Numbered from the stretch's first letter, positions 52,555 through 62,672 are shown. The stretch: 64,000 nucleotides of DNA from Acinetobacter sp. CFCC 10889 (GCF_003268395.1 NZ_LQXQ01000012.1:30577-94576), one strand, 5' to 3'. Notes: generated by a model from the letters alone, not told the origin. Program-made: numbers and translations.

Positions 52555-53544
52555 ATGATGAAAAAAATAATTCTTTCGGCAGTACTTGCAACAGGTCTTT
52601 GCTCATCGGCATTTGCTGCATTAAAAGAAGTGGTTAAAGAAGCATCGGGCAGCGGTGCAACACAGCATCAGGCAATTTCTGAGGCATTACTTGTTGCTGT
52701 GCAGTCTGTAAATGGTGCAACGATTTCACCACGTGCAGATATTGAAGAAACTGTGAATATGTCCATGAGTGGTAACAATTGGAATTATTCAGGTAAAGTT
52801 TCTCCTGTGTTTAGTGTTGATAGTGTTGGTTCTGGTTCGGTGACGAAGTTTCAAGTGCTGAGTGTCAGTGGTTCAAAAAATAACTATCGTGCTCGTGTGC
52901 GTGCACATGTTGTACAGTACGAATCAACAGTTAAGGATCAGCATTTAAGACGTATTGCAGTGTTGCCATTTCAGTTCTATGAAAAAAATAATCGCTCAGC
53001 ACAGTCTGATTCAGCAGGTGAATTTAGTGAGGAATTGGCTGATGCATTGGGTAATCATTTAGCACAGTCAGGTCAGCTAAGTTTATTGGATCGCCACTAT
53101 ATTGATGAAATGCAATATGAAAATGCATTTTTACAATGGGATGGTGCACCACATGAAATGGCACGTATTGGGCAAAAAGTTGGTGCGGATTATTTACTGG
53201 TTGGACGTATCAATGATTTGTCAGCGGCAAGTTCACAACAAATGTATGGCTTAAATCAAGGTTCAGAACAAGTACGTTTAACATGGCGTGTGATTGAAGC
53301 CAATACCAGTAAAGTGGTCGCATCAGGTACTTTTAACCGTGCTTTACCGAAAAACTCGGTACAAAATCTGTTAAATAATAATCTGGATAATAGTAGTGCA
53401 GAAACTTTGGCGCAAAATTTAAGTCAAGAAATTTTAGTGGGTTTAAAATTACAACCAAGTGCAAGTTATGGTTCACAAGGTTCGAATTTTACTCCGACCT
53501 ATGACATGACACCAGGTTCAAGTGAGCAGCCAATTAAGTGGTAA
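52555..53544 (+). CDS. CsgG/HfaB-like exported protein
   Basis: A 329-residue exported protein. The signal peptide (MMKKIILSAVLATGLCSSAF) is likely cleaved at AFA-A; it lacks a proper lipobox, unlike curli pore CsgG. The central domain (RRIAVLPFQFYEKNNRSAQ, then FSEELADALGNHLAQSGQLSLLDRHYIDE, GADYLLVGRINDLSA and VRLTWRVIEANTSKVVASG) matches the CsgG fold, shared with LpoB. An N-terminal domain of about 110 residues precedes it. It may form or support an envelope complex with the three preceding proteins, but no curli subunit genes are nearby. ATG 52558 is an alternative start. Confidence 0.78.
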   Translation: MMKKIILSAVLATGLCSSAFAALKEVVKEASGSGATQHQAISEALLVAVQSVNGATISPRADIEETVNMSMSGNNWNYSGKVSPVFSVDSVGSGSVTKFQVLSVSGSKNNYRARVRAHVVQYESTVKDQHLRRIAVLPFQFYEKNNRSAQSDSAGEFSEELADALGNHLAQSGQLSLLDRHYIDEMQYENAFLQWDGAPHEMARIGQKVGADYLLVGRINDLSAASSQQMYGLNQGSEQVRLTWRVIEANTSKVVASGTFNRALPKNSVQNLLNNNLDNSSAETLAQNLSQEILVGLKLQPSASYGSQGSNFTPTYDMTPGSSEQPIKW

Positions 53545-53561
53545 TTTTTTGATTATCCAAA

Positions 53562-53597
53562 ATAAAAGCCAGTGAATCGTTCACTGGTTTTTTTATT
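53562..53597. terminator. Bidirectional terminator, csgG-like / recN
   Basis: CCAGTGAA pairs with TTCACTGG around a short loop, with an A run before and a T run after. It ends the lipoprotein operon and, on the other strand, recN. Confidence 0.85.
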
Positions 53598-53614
53598 TGG
53601 GAGAGGCATTTAAA

Positions 53615-55276
53615 TCAAGCGTGTTGAAATTTTAATTGGCGTAATTGTTTGGCATGCTGCAAAGTAGTTTCATTAATTTCTACACCGCCTGTCATACGAG
53701 CCAATTCCAAAATTAATTGCTCTTCTTCAAGTTTAATGATGGTGCTGCTCGCAGGATCAGTCTGTAATTTTTTCACCAATAAGTGTTGGTCAGATTGAGC
53801 TGCAACTTGAGCTTGATGGGTAATACATAAAATTTGTACATGCTGTCCCAAACTTGCCAATAAACGTCCCACAATTTCGGCTGTACCACCACTGATCCCA
53901 ACATCAATTTCATCAAATACTAAAACTTCGGATTCAGTTTTTTCAGCATTCATCACTTGCATAATCAAGGCAATACGTGACAATTCACCACCAGATGCCA
54001 CTCGTGCGAGTGGCTGTGCAGGGATGCCCTTATTGGCAGTAAACAGCAGTTGAATAAAGCTGAGACCTTCACCTGAAACTTGCTCCAAAGGATCAAATCG
54101 AAACTCAAAATATGCTTCAGGCAGCGCCAGTTGTTTTACTTGCTCGGTGAGCTGCTTGGCAAGCGGAATTGCAGCTTCTCTGCGAATTGCATCTAAATGC
54201 TGGGCTTTATTTAAAAATTCTTGTTGTGAAAGCTCCACTTGTTCAGCCAAAGTTTCTGGATCTTCAAGCTGATGAAGTTGTTGTAATTCTTGTTGCCAGT
54301 CTTCATATTGTTGTTTTAATTCATCAGGTTGAGTGCGATATTTTCGTGCCAAACGATGAAAAATTTCTAATTGAGTGTTTAATTGTTCCATTCGTTCAGG
54401 GTCAAAGCTTTGACGGTCAATAAATTGACGTAAGTTTGATGTTGCATCTTCTAATTCACTTTGTGCATTGAGCAGTGAATTATAGATTTCTGAAAGTTGT
54501 TCGCTGCGTCCTGAGTGAGATTCGATACGGCGTAAAATTGAAGACAATTCTTGGGTAATATTTTGTTCTGATTCATCAAGCGTATTTAGACTATAACTAC
54601 AGTCTTGCATGATGTGTTCATGATGGCTTAAGCGATCAAATTCTTGTTCAATCTCTTTATAGTCAGTTGCAATGATATCTTCAAGTTCTTCAAGCTGTAG
54701 CTCTAAGGTTTCAATGCGTTGCAAACGTGTGGCTTGAGCATCTAAAGCGGCTTGATGATGTTTAATATTTTTTTGCCACACACTATAAGCATCACGAACA
54801 TCTTGTGCAGGACGATGAAAATCACTGTAACGGTCTAACCAATGTTTTGGATAAGGTGGCTCTAAAAGTTGCTGCTGACTGTGCTGACTATAGAGTTGTA
54901 CCAATAAACGCCCGATTTCTTTCAGTTCAGATAAGCTACTTGGGCGACCATTGATCCATGCTTTGCTACGACCAGTCGCAAAAATGACTCGTCTTAAATG
55001 AATTTCACCAGATTCATCATCTAACTCATGGGTTTTTAACCATAAATCTTCAGGGCTATGCTCTTGGTAGCTAAAAACAGCGGTAACATCGGCTTTTTCT
55101 GCACCATAACGTACATAATTGGTATCTGTACGTTCACCTAAACATGCGGATAATGCATCTAAAAGAAGGGACTTTCCTGCACCTGTTTCACCTGTTAAAA
55201 CATTAAAACCTTGTTCAATATCAATCGCAAGGTTATCTGCCAAAGCAAAATTAAGTAGATTTAAATGTGTCAGCAT
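53615..55276 (-). CDS. recN: DNA repair protein RecN
   Basis: A 553-residue SMC-like ATPase that acts in double-strand break repair. Walker A GETGAGKSLLLDAL near the N-terminus; long coiled coil in the middle (many Gln, Glu and Leu, e.g. RIETLELQLEELEDIIATD); then ASGGELSRIALIMQ (signature) and EVLVFDEIDVGISGGTAEIVG (Walker B). The start is ATG 55276; a TTG at 55288 adds four residues. It is convergent with the csgG-like gene. An SOS box would be expected in other genera but Acinetobacter lacks LexA, and none was seen. Confidence 0.95.
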   Translation of the reverse strand: MLTHLNLLNFALADNLAIDIEQGFNVLTGETGAGKSLLLDALSACLGERTDTNYVRYGAEKADVTAVFSYQEHSPEDLWLKTHELDDESGEIHLRRVIFATGRSKAWINGRPSSLSELKEIGRLLVQLYSQHSQQQLLEPPYPKHWLDRYSDFHRPAQDVRDAYSVWQKNIKHHQAALDAQATRLQRIETLELQLEELEDIIATDYKEIEQEFDRLSHHEHIMQDCSYSLNTLDESEQNITQELSSILRRIESHSGRSEQLSEIYNSLLNAQSELEDATSNLRQFIDRQSFDPERMEQLNTQLEIFHRLARKYRTQPDELKQQYEDWQQELQQLHQLEDPETLAEQVELSQQEFLNKAQHLDAIRREAAIPLAKQLTEQVKQLALPEAYFEFRFDPLEQVSGEGLSFIQLLFTANKGIPAQPLARVASGGELSRIALIMQVMNAEKTESEVLVFDEIDVGISGGTAEIVGRLLASLGQHVQILCITHQAQVAAQSDQHLLVKKLQTDPASSTIIKLEEEQLILELARMTGGVEINETTLQHAKQLRQLKFQHA

Positions 55277-55547
55277 ACACGCATCCAAGCTGCGAAAAGT
55301 TCAGTTCTAAGATAGTCAAGTTTTGTTTTAGTCACAAGTCAGAATAGATTCTAATGGTGAAGAATTTTCGCTATTTTAGCGTAAATTAAAGTAAAAAATA
55401 CCAATTCTCCGAGATAATTTTATATTTAGTAAAATACCGATTTTAAGTTGAATTATTTTGCTGAAACAAGAGATTGATTAGTTTGAGGAGTGCAATTAAA
55501 CTAAGCTGAACAACATAATATCAATGCGCATTATCTGGAGAATACGC

Positions 55548-55871
55548 ATGCCTACTCAGTTTGATCATGTATCAGTGATAAAAAAATCAAACGTTTATTT
55601 TGGTGGTCTATGCATTAGCCACACTGTACAGTTTGAAGACGGGACTAAAAAAACACTAGGGGTTATTTTACCAAGCGAAGAAGCACTGACTTTCGAAACA
55701 CATGTACCTGAACGTATGGAAATTATTTCTGGTGAATGTCGTGTAAAAATTGCAGACAATACAGAAAGTGAATTGTTCCGTGCAGGACAGTCATTTTATG
55801 TACCTGGCAATAGCCGTTTCAAAATTGAAACAGATGACGTACTTGACTATGTTTGTCATTTAGAAGGTTAA
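55548..55871 (+). CDS. ppnP: Pyrimidine/purine nucleoside phosphorylase PpnP-like
   Basis: A 107-residue cupin-like protein of the PpnP (YaiE/DUF1255) family, which cleaves several nucleosides with phosphate. Conserved parts: [51 protein letters not shown] and [18 protein letters not shown]. It is about 13 residues longer than the E. coli protein (94), mostly at the N-terminus. TGGAGAA precedes ATG 55548, supporting that start over 55524. Confidence 0.88.
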   Translation: MPTQFDHVSVIKKSNVYFGGLCISHTVQFEDGTKKTLGVILPSEEALTFETHVPERMEIISGECRVKIADNTESELFRAGQSFYVPGNSRFKIETDDVLDYVCHLEG

Positions 55872-56010
55872 GCGAAGTTGATTCAATCGAAGATAAGCAA
55901 GGTATTTTGAGCTTAAATCGGTTAAACTAAGCACATCATGAAATCCTGTAAAGTTGGCTTTGCAGGATTTTTCTTTTCTCTCCCCCGATTTTAGTTATTA
56001 GAGGTCGTTC

Positions 56011-56763
56011 ATGGCGAAGCCCGAATATTATTATGGCGTGCATTCAGTTGAGTCATTATTGGAGTTGGAACCAGAACGTGTTTTAACACTTTTTACTTTA
56101 AAAGGGCGTGAAGACCAACGTTTGCAACATATCTTGCAGATGGCAGAGCCGTTTGGTATCAGTATCCAACAAGCCAGTCGAGATACTTTGGAAAAATTAG
56201 CTGGTCTACCTTTTCATCAAGGCGTGGTGGCAGCGGTACGTCCGCATCCCGTGTTGAATGAAAAAGACTTGGATCAATTGCTGAATACTGAACATCAACC
56301 TTTATTGTTGGCTTTAGATCATATTACTGACCCACATAATTTAGGCGCATGTGTTCGTACAGCAGCAGCGATGGGAGTTTCAGCAGTCATTGTACCACGT
56401 GATCGTTCAGCAAGTCTGACACCAACAGCACGTAAAGTCGCAGCAGGTGGTGCTGAAAAAGTCAAATTCATTCAAGTAACCAATTTGGCGCGTACTTTGG
56501 GGCAAATTAAACAAGATTTTAATGTTCGTGTTGTAGGCACGATGCTGGATGAAAAAGCATTACCAATACAGAAGTTTGACTTTACTGGTACGCCTGTGTG
56601 TGTGGTGATGGGTGCGGAAGATACAGGTTTACGCCCAATTACTCAGTCTCAATGTGATCAAACGGTTTACATTCCAATGTCAGGAAATTTACAAAGTTTA
56701 AATGTCAGCGTTGCGACAGGTATGGCGCTGTATGAGGCATGTCGTCAACGTCAAGCTGACTAA
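56011..56763 (+). CDS. rlmB: 23S rRNA (guanosine2251-2'-O)-methyltransferase RlmB
   Basis: A 250-residue SPOUT-class (TrmH family) methyltransferase acting on G2251 of 23S rRNA. The N-terminal substrate-binding domain (YYYGVHSVESLLELEPERVL) precedes the knotted domain with LALDHITDPHNLGACVRTAA, MGAEDTGLRP and IPMSGNLQSLNVSVATGMAL, the three SPOUT motifs. Length is normal. It lies alone on the plus strand between the ppnP-like gene and a transporter. Confidence 0.94.
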   Translation: MAKPEYYYGVHSVESLLELEPERVLTLFTLKGREDQRLQHILQMAEPFGISIQQASRDTLEKLAGLPFHQGVVAAVRPHPVLNEKDLDQLLNTEHQPLLLALDHITDPHNLGACVRTAAAMGVSAVIVPRDRSASLTPTARKVAAGGAEKVKFIQVTNLARTLGQIKQDFNVRVVGTMLDEKALPIQKFDFTGTPVCVVMGAEDTGLRPITQSQCDQTVYIPMSGNLQSLNVSVATGMALYEACRQRQAD

Positions 56764-56800
56764 GCTGTTTTTTATTCATTGTTAAAACTCGAGAAAGATC

Positions 56801-57721
56801 ATGATGACCTCCCGCACGCAAGGCTATGTTTTTGTAGCGATTACAATGTGTATTTGGGGCGGTTTTACGATTACATCAAGGCTTAATGCAATTTGGCATA
56901 TCAGCCCTTGGGATATTACTGCATTACGTTTTAGTTTAGCATTTTGTATTTTGATGCCAATTTTGATTTATAAAAAAGATACGGCTTTTTTATGGAAGAA
57001 AGAGCCTTTTATTTTGGCGATGATCGGCGGTGTGGTGTATTGTCTCACGTCTTATAGTGCTTTCCATTATGTGCCTGCTGCACATGCGGCAATTTTCTTA
57101 AATGGTTGTATTCCACTGTGTACAGCACTTGCGGCTTACTTTTTATTTAAACAACCTTTTGATCAGCATACATGGATCAGTCTCACAATTATGCTGAGTG
57201 CCATTGCTGGCATGAGTTATTTGATGTACCAAGAAACAGGTGTTGCATTTAGTTTTGGCGATGCTTTATTTTTTCTCAGTGCGGTTTGGTGGGGAATTTT
57301 TACTGTCCTGTTAAAAAATTGGAAATTGTCTGCATGGCATAGTATGGCAGGTGTGGCGATTTGGTCAGCATTGGTTTATGTGCCGATTTATTTACTATTT
57401 TTACCAAAACATTTAGATCAAGCGACCTTGCCTCATTTGGTCATGCAAACCATTTTCCATGGTGTTTTTGTGGTGATTATAGCGACATTAGCCTATGTTG
57501 AGGCAATTAAACGATTGGGTGCTTTTCAGACGGGAAGTATCGTGACTTTGGCGCCTTTTATTGCAGCAATTATTGCTGTGCCGCTATTGGGTGAGCCACT
57601 CAGTTTGGCAATTGTTTGCGGTTTGATTGGGATGGGAATAGGGGCGTTACAACCGTGGCGTTGGCTTGGGCGTAAAGATAGTTTGCAAGCACAATTGGAT
57701 CAGCAGAAAAATAAATCATAA
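56801..57721 (+). CDS. DMT-superfamily (EamA) transporter
   Basis: A 306-residue inner-membrane protein with ten predicted membrane segments and two EamA repeats. It begins GYVFVAITMCIWGGFTITSR, typical of the drug/metabolite transporter superfamily, and ends with a positive tail. Members export amino acids, metabolites or toxic compounds, and the substrate here is unknown. GAGAAAG precedes the start. ATG 56804 is also possible. It is 37 bp after rlmB and may be co-transcribed. Confidence 0.88.
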   Translation: MMTSRTQGYVFVAITMCIWGGFTITSRLNAIWHISPWDITALRFSLAFCILMPILIYKKDTAFLWKKEPFILAMIGGVVYCLTSYSAFHYVPAAHAAIFLNGCIPLCTALAAYFLFKQPFDQHTWISLTIMLSAIAGMSYLMYQETGVAFSFGDALFFLSAVWWGIFTVLLKNWKLSAWHSMAGVAIWSALVYVPIYLLFLPKHLDQATLPHLVMQTIFHGVFVVIIATLAYVEAIKRLGAFQTGSIVTLAPFIAAIIAVPLLGEPLSLAIVCGLIGMGIGALQPWRWLGRKDSLQAQLDQQKNKS

Positions 57722-57733
57722 GTGATTGTTAGG

Positions 57734-57762
57734 AAATTCATAAATTAAAAACTTATGAATTT
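57734..57762. terminator. AT-rich hairpin between convergent genes
   Basis: AAATTCATAA at 57734-57743 pairs exactly with TTATGAATTT at 57753-57762, between the DMT transporter gene and coaE, which converge here. Weak stem, but the position fits a shared terminator. Confidence 0.45.
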
Positions 57763-57783
57763 TCAGTCATACCCAATCGAAAA

Positions 57784-58380
57784 TTATTCAGCCATTTTAA
57801 GATATTTTTCATGTAAAGGTTTTAAATGATCATATAAATGATCTAGCTGCCCATCATTCAACACAATATCATTAGCAAGTTTTTGTTTCTCTAGTCTTGG
57901 CATTTGTGCTGCAATAATATTTTTAATCTGTTCTATATTTTGCTCATCACGCTGTGATGCTCGGAAAATTTGTAAGTCTTCAGAAGCATCAATCAATAAG
58001 GTGTGTTGCGTGAGTTGGTGCTGATTGGTTTCAAACAACAAAGGTGAAACTAAGATTACATAGGGACTGCTAGCCGCTTGTAACTGTTGAATAATGGACA
58101 AGCGAATTGCAGGGTGGGTAATCGCTTCCAAAGTGTGACGAGCCGTAGGATCTTGGAAAATATGTTCACGTAATGCACGTCGATCAAGTTCACCATTTTC
58201 AAGGATAACCCAGTCTCCAAAAGTGTCTTGAATTTGTTTTAAAGCAGGTTGCCCTTTGGCGACAATTTCACGTGCGACAATATCTGCATCAATGACTTGA
58301 ATGCCTTGGGTTTCAAACCATTGTGTTGCTGCGGTTTTACCACTTCCAATGCCACCAGTTAAACCCAAGATAAACTTCAT
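57784..58380 (-). CDS. coaE: Dephospho-CoA kinase
   Basis: A 198-residue kinase for the last step of coenzyme A synthesis. Walker A GLTGGIGSGKTAATQWF at the N-terminus; DADIVAREIVAKGQPAL and ELDRRALREHIF are the family segments; DASEDLQIFRASQRD lies in the lid region. It follows pilD by about 25 bp on the same strand, the pilB-pilC-pilD-coaE order common in gamma-proteobacteria. Confidence 0.94.
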   Translation of the reverse strand: MKFILGLTGGIGSGKTAATQWFETQGIQVIDADIVAREIVAKGQPALKQIQDTFGDWVILENGELDRRALREHIFQDPTARHTLEAITHPAIRLSIIQQLQAASSPYVILVSPLLFETNQHQLTQHTLLIDASEDLQIFRASQRDEQNIEQIKNIIAAQMPRLEKQKLANDIVLNDGQLDHLYDHLKPLHEKYLKMAE

Positions 58381-58404
58381 TTTTTGACCTTTTTATTGCC
58401 TTGA

Positions 58405-59268
58405 TTAATATTGTCCTAAATAGACTTTCATGATTTTCTCACCCCATAAAAATGCAATCCAACCAGCGATGGCAATATAAGGACCAAAAGCAAAAGGCTG
58501 ATTTTCTTTACGGACTTTGAGTAAAATGATCCCAATAATTGCACCAACCATAGAGGAAAGTAGTACGATTAACGGTAACATGAAAGGTCCCATCCATGCA
58601 CCTAGGGCAGCAAGTAATTTAAAATCACCATAACCCATGCCTTCTTTGCCTGTGATCAATTTGAATAGATAATAGACCACCCATAAGCATAAAAAGCCAA
58701 TAATATAGCCCCAGATTGCAGAAGTGGCAGAGGTATAAATTGCAAAACTGTTAATGCCTAAACCGAGTGCAGCCAAAGGTAAAGTGAAGCGGTCAGGAAG
58801 CAGTTGTGTATCAAAATCAATAAAAGTGAGAGCAATCAATGTCCATGTTAGAACTAGGCCAAACAGCATTGCAAGCGTTGGACCATAGACAGCAACAACC
58901 AAAAGCGAACAACAGGCGGTTAATACTTCAATGAATGGATAGCGGATACTAATTGGATTTTGGCAAGTGCCACACTTAGCACGTAAAGCTACCCAGCTAA
59001 TCACAGGGATATTTTGATACCAATGAATAGGTGATTTACATTTTGGGCAAGTTGAAGCAGGCGTGCTCAAAGTAAATTTGCTGTGATCAATAATCGCTTG
59101 TTCGGGATGTAGCAAGAGTTGACATTCTTGTTGCCATTCTTGCTCCATCATTTTCGGTGTACGATAAATTACCACATTTAAAAAACTACCAATACATAAA
59201 CCCAGTACACCAACGACAAAATAAAGAGCACTAGGTGTAGTAATAAAATAGTTAAGAATATCTATCAT
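58405..59268 (-). CDS. pilD: Prepilin leader peptidase / N-methyltransferase PilD
   Basis: A 287-residue polytopic membrane aspartyl protease that removes leader peptides from type IV prepilins and type II secretion pseudopilins and methylates the new N-terminus. The cytoplasmic zinc site CPKC...CGTC is near residues 74-101. The catalytic Asp residues are in IDFDTQLLPDRF and GYGDFKLLAALG. About eight membrane segments. The start overlaps the pilC stop by 4 nt. Confidence 0.95.
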   Translation of the reverse strand: MIDILNYFITTPSALYFVVGVLGLCIGSFLNVVIYRTPKMMEQEWQQECQLLLHPEQAIIDHSKFTLSTPASTCPKCKSPIHWYQNIPVISWVALRAKCGTCQNPISIRYPFIEVLTACCSLLVVAVYGPTLAMLFGLVLTWTLIALTFIDFDTQLLPDRFTLPLAALGLGINSFAIYTSATSAIWGYIIGFLCLWVVYYLFKLITGKEGMGYGDFKLLAALGAWMGPFMLPLIVLLSSMVGAIIGIILLKVRKENQPFAFGPYIAIAGWIAFLWGEKIMKVYLGQY

Positions 59269-60494
59269 TGAATTACTGCGCCCATTTGGAAAATTGGAAG
59301 GTACATAGCAATAACCAAACCACCAATAAGTACACCTAGTACTGCCATGATTAAAGGCTCCATCATGGTTGTTAAGCCATCAATAGCATTATCGACTTCA
59401 TTTTCAAAATGTGTTGCAACTTTATCAAGCATCGCATCTAAAGAACCAGACTCTTCACCAATAGCGACCATTTGAATTGCCATAGAGGGAAATTTATTGG
59501 TGACACGCATAGCGAATTGTAATTGTTGGCCTGTTGCAACATCATCACGGATTTTCATTACAGCTTCTTCATAAACAACATTATTGGTTGCACCAGCTGT
59601 TGATTCCAATGCATCAATCAAGGGAACGCCTGCAGCAAAAGTTGTTGCAAGGGTTCGGCTATAACGTGCAATAATAGCTTTATAAACAAGGTCACCAAAG
59701 ATAGGTGCTTTTAGTGCACTTCTATCAAGAAAATCACGAAATTTTTTACTACGTTTTTTTGTTTCCAAAAAAGCTGTAATAGTCAGTCCGATGCCAAGAA
59801 TCAAAAGGAACCACCATTTTTGCATCCATTCGGACATATTCACGACCATTTTGGTGAAAGCAGGGAGATCTGCACCAAAAGATGAAAAAAGTTCTTGGAA
59901 TACAGGAATTACTTTAACCATCAAAATAATGGTTACGATAAGCGCTACAATAAGAACTGTAATAGGGTATTTCATAGCTTTTTTAATTTTTTGTTTCAGG
60001 AGTTCACTTTTTTCCTTATAGATCGCAACACGATCTAACATAGTTTCCAATGCACCTGATTGCTCACCTGATTCAACGAGAGAACAAAATAAGTTATCAA
60101 AATGTTGAGGATATTTTTTTAACGCTCCAGCAAAGGTATTGCCGCCTTCAACTTCTCCTTTAATACCTAGAACGACTTCACGCATCGCTGGATTGTCTAA
60201 GCCTTCCGCCACAATGTCAAAACTTTGCACTAATGGCACACCAGCTTTTAGCATGGTAGCAAGCTGACGAGTGAAAATAGTGATGTCTAAAGTGCCTACT
60301 TTCTTTTTCGTTAAGCCTTCGAGGATATTTTTTCTTTTTTCTCGAATGGTTTTAATGTTAATGCCCTGCTTTCTTAAAGTGACTTTTGCTAAAGCCATAT
60401 TTCGAGCAGGTAATTCCCCTTTAATTTTAATCCCTTTACGATCAACTCCGTCATAAATGAATGTCGGCATCATTTGCGCTTTTTTGACTGCCAT
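59265..60494 (-). CDS. pilC: Type IV pilus inner-membrane platform protein PilC
   Basis: A 409-residue GspF/PilC family protein that links the PilB motor to pilus subunits in the inner membrane. Two homologous cytoplasmic domains (FTRQLATMLKAGVPLVQSFD near 75; YSRTLATTFAAGVPLIDALE near 277) separated by membrane segments around 176-200 and 225-245, with a third at the C-terminus (GVLIGGLVIAMYLPIF). Length is typical. It overlaps pilD by 4 nt and follows pilB by 26 bp. Confidence 0.95.
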   Translation of the reverse strand: MAVKKAQMMPTFIYDGVDRKGIKIKGELPARNMALAKVTLRKQGINIKTIREKRKNILEGLTKKKVGTLDITIFTRQLATMLKAGVPLVQSFDIVAEGLDNPAMREVVLGIKGEVEGGNTFAGALKKYPQHFDNLFCSLVESGEQSGALETMLDRVAIYKEKSELLKQKIKKAMKYPITVLIVALIVTIILMVKVIPVFQELFSSFGADLPAFTKMVVNMSEWMQKWWFLLILGIGLTITAFLETKKRSKKFRDFLDRSALKAPIFGDLVYKAIIARYSRTLATTFAAGVPLIDALESTAGATNNVVYEEAVMKIRDDVATGQQLQFAMRVTNKFPSMAIQMVAIGEESGSLDAMLDKVATHFENEVDNAIDGLTTMMEPLIMAVLGVLIGGLVIAMYLPIFQMGAVIQ

Positions 60495-60520
60495 AGTTGT
60501 ATTCCTTTTTAGTATTCTGT

Positions 60521-62239
60521 TTATTCGCTAGTAACGCGATTAACTTCTTGTAGTGATGTTAAGCCATTAATGACTTTAATCAGCCCTGAGCGACGCAAAT
60601 TATTAAACCCCAATTTGGCTGACGCTTCTGCAATTTCAAGTGCATTACCATCTTCCATAATAATTTTTGAAATCTCAGGTGTTATCTTCATCACCTCATA
60701 TACCCCAACACGTCCCTTATAGCCTTCACGACATTCAGGACAACCAACTGGTTGAAAAATTTGAAATTCAGGATGTGCTAAATCTTGCTCAGTAAAGCCC
60801 ATTTCTAAGAGACTGTTTTTAGGAATTTCTACAGGTGCTTTACAATGTGAACATAAACGACGTGCTAAACGTTGTGCGATAACTAGGTTGACAGAAGTTG
60901 CAATATTAAAAGAGGGAACGCCCATATTTCTTAAACGAGTCAATGTTTCTGGCGCACTGTTTGTATGCAATGTAGACATGACCATGTGACCAGTTTGTGC
61001 TGCTTTAATCGCAATTTCGGCGGTCTCAAGATCACGAATCTCCCCGACCATGATAATGTCTGGATCTTGACGTAAAAATGATTTCAATGCAACAGAGAAA
61101 GTGAGTCCTACTTTCGGGTTGACGTTAACCTGATTAATCCCTTCAAGGTTGATCTCTACAGGGTCTTCGGCTGTGGAAATGTTTGAACTTTCGGTATTTA
61201 AAATGTTTAAACCAGTATAGAGCGATACTGTTTTACCCGAACCTGTAGGACCTGTAATTAATAACATACCTTGTGGTTTGTCTAATGCCTCCATAAACAA
61301 TGCTTTTTGATCTTCTTCATAACCCAAAGCATCAATTCCAAGCATTGCGCTTGATGGATCTAGAATACGCAGTACCAGTTTTTCACCAAATAAGGTTGGT
61401 AGTGAGTTAACACGAAAGTCGATCGCTTTGGTTTTAGAAAGCTTAAGTTTGATACGACCATCTTGCGGAATACGTTTTTCAGAAATATCCATTTGTGACA
61501 TAACTTTTAAACGTGAGGCAAGTCGTGTCGCAAGTTGTAAAGGGGGATTGGTGATACTTCTTAAAACACCATCGACACGATAACGCACACGATATGACTT
61601 TTCATAAGGCTCAAAATGTAAATCAGAAGCTCCCATACGAATCGCATCAACAAGTAGCTTATTGATATATTTTACGATAGGCGCTTCTTCTTCAGATTTT
61701 CCATCATCTTGATCATCTGCTGTTGGATTTGCATCATCTGTTGGGATAACATCAACATCAATATCTTCACCATCAAAATCAAAGCTAGACTCTTCAGAAA
61801 AATATTTTTCTAAATATTTGACCAGTTTATTATGTTCAACGATGACGACTTCAATATTTAAACGGCTATTGAAACGTGCAGCATCTAAGGCTTCGATATT
61901 GGTTGGATCGCTGATAGCAATATATAAAATATTGCCACGTTGAACCAAAGGTAGCATTACATGTTTATGTAATAAGCCACTTTCAATCAGTTCTTTTGGA
62001 AATTGATCAGGATCAAAGCTATCAAGGTCAAATAAAGGTTCTGCAAATTCAAGCGCAATGGTTTCTGCGAGAAGTAGGGGTTTTAAGTTCGTATATTCAA
62101 TAAGATAAGCTACAATATTGAGCTTATTTTTTTTGGCACTATCTAACGCAGATTGCATTTGCTGTGCAGAAATAACACCATCATCGACTAAACGGCGAAT
62201 AAACCCCGAAAATTTCGGAGTGCCTTGTTGTGATACCAT
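60521..62239 (-). CDS. pilB: Type IV pilus assembly ATPase PilB
   Basis: A 572-residue hexameric extension motor for type IV pili. The N-terminal MshEN-type domains are followed by the ATPase core: GPTGSGKTVSLYTGL (Walker A), STAEDPVEINLEGINQVN (Asp box), DPDIIMVGEIRD (Walker B), QTGHMVMSTLHTNSAPETL (His box). Four Cys form the zinc site in CSHCK and CPECR. The start is ATG 62239 with AAAGG 10 nt upstream; a TTG at 62245 is an alternative. It leads the pilB-pilC-pilD-coaE operon. Confidence 0.95.
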   Translation of the reverse strand: MVSQQGTPKFSGFIRRLVDDGVISAQQMQSALDSAKKNKLNIVAYLIEYTNLKPLLLAETIALEFAEPLFDLDSFDPDQFPKELIESGLLHKHVMLPLVQRGNILYIAISDPTNIEALDAARFNSRLNIEVVIVEHNKLVKYLEKYFSEESSFDFDGEDIDVDVIPTDDANPTADDQDDGKSEEEAPIVKYINKLLVDAIRMGASDLHFEPYEKSYRVRYRVDGVLRSITNPPLQLATRLASRLKVMSQMDISEKRIPQDGRIKLKLSKTKAIDFRVNSLPTLFGEKLVLRILDPSSAMLGIDALGYEEDQKALFMEALDKPQGMLLITGPTGSGKTVSLYTGLNILNTESSNISTAEDPVEINLEGINQVNVNPKVGLTFSVALKSFLRQDPDIIMVGEIRDLETAEIAIKAAQTGHMVMSTLHTNSAPETLTRLRNMGVPSFNIATSVNLVIAQRLARRLCSHCKAPVEIPKNSLLEMGFTEQDLAHPEFQIFQPVGCPECREGYKGRVGVYEVMKITPEISKIIMEDGNALEIAEASAKLGFNNLRRSGLIKVINGLTSLQEVNRVTSE

Positions 62240-62672
62240 CCCCAATACACCTTTAATTTATTTTATAATTTCAATACTTAAGAATTTTATCACAATGTTG
62301 AATATCCGAGACTTCTTCTATTGGGTCTTTTGTTGATATGTACATTTGTGAACAGCAACTTCGATTCAAAACAACTTAATATATCCCCATAAATTAAAAT
62401 TGCAGATTAAAGAATTGAAATTGTACCTAAAGTATTTTGAATAATATTTATATTAACCAAAGATTCTATGAAGCTAAAGCGCTAGACCGTTTTTTTTCAC
62501 TTTAAAATACAAATAAAGCTGCTATTTTATGGTCATTGGTCGTTTTGTTACAAAAAATGGGATATTACACCGTATTGATTCGCAAAATTTAAAATAAGCA
62601 GCGAAAGAAAAAACATAAATCCTTAAAAATACGTGTAGAATATGCACATTTTTCGATAATAGGGTTAAGTGT
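62240..62672. other. Divergent intergenic region pilB / tpiA
   Basis: About 430 bp with no supported ORF. It should hold the pilB promoter on the minus strand and the tpiA promoter on the plus strand, where TAGAAT near 62635 is the best -10 candidate. No repeat or RNA gene was recognised. Confidence 0.5.
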
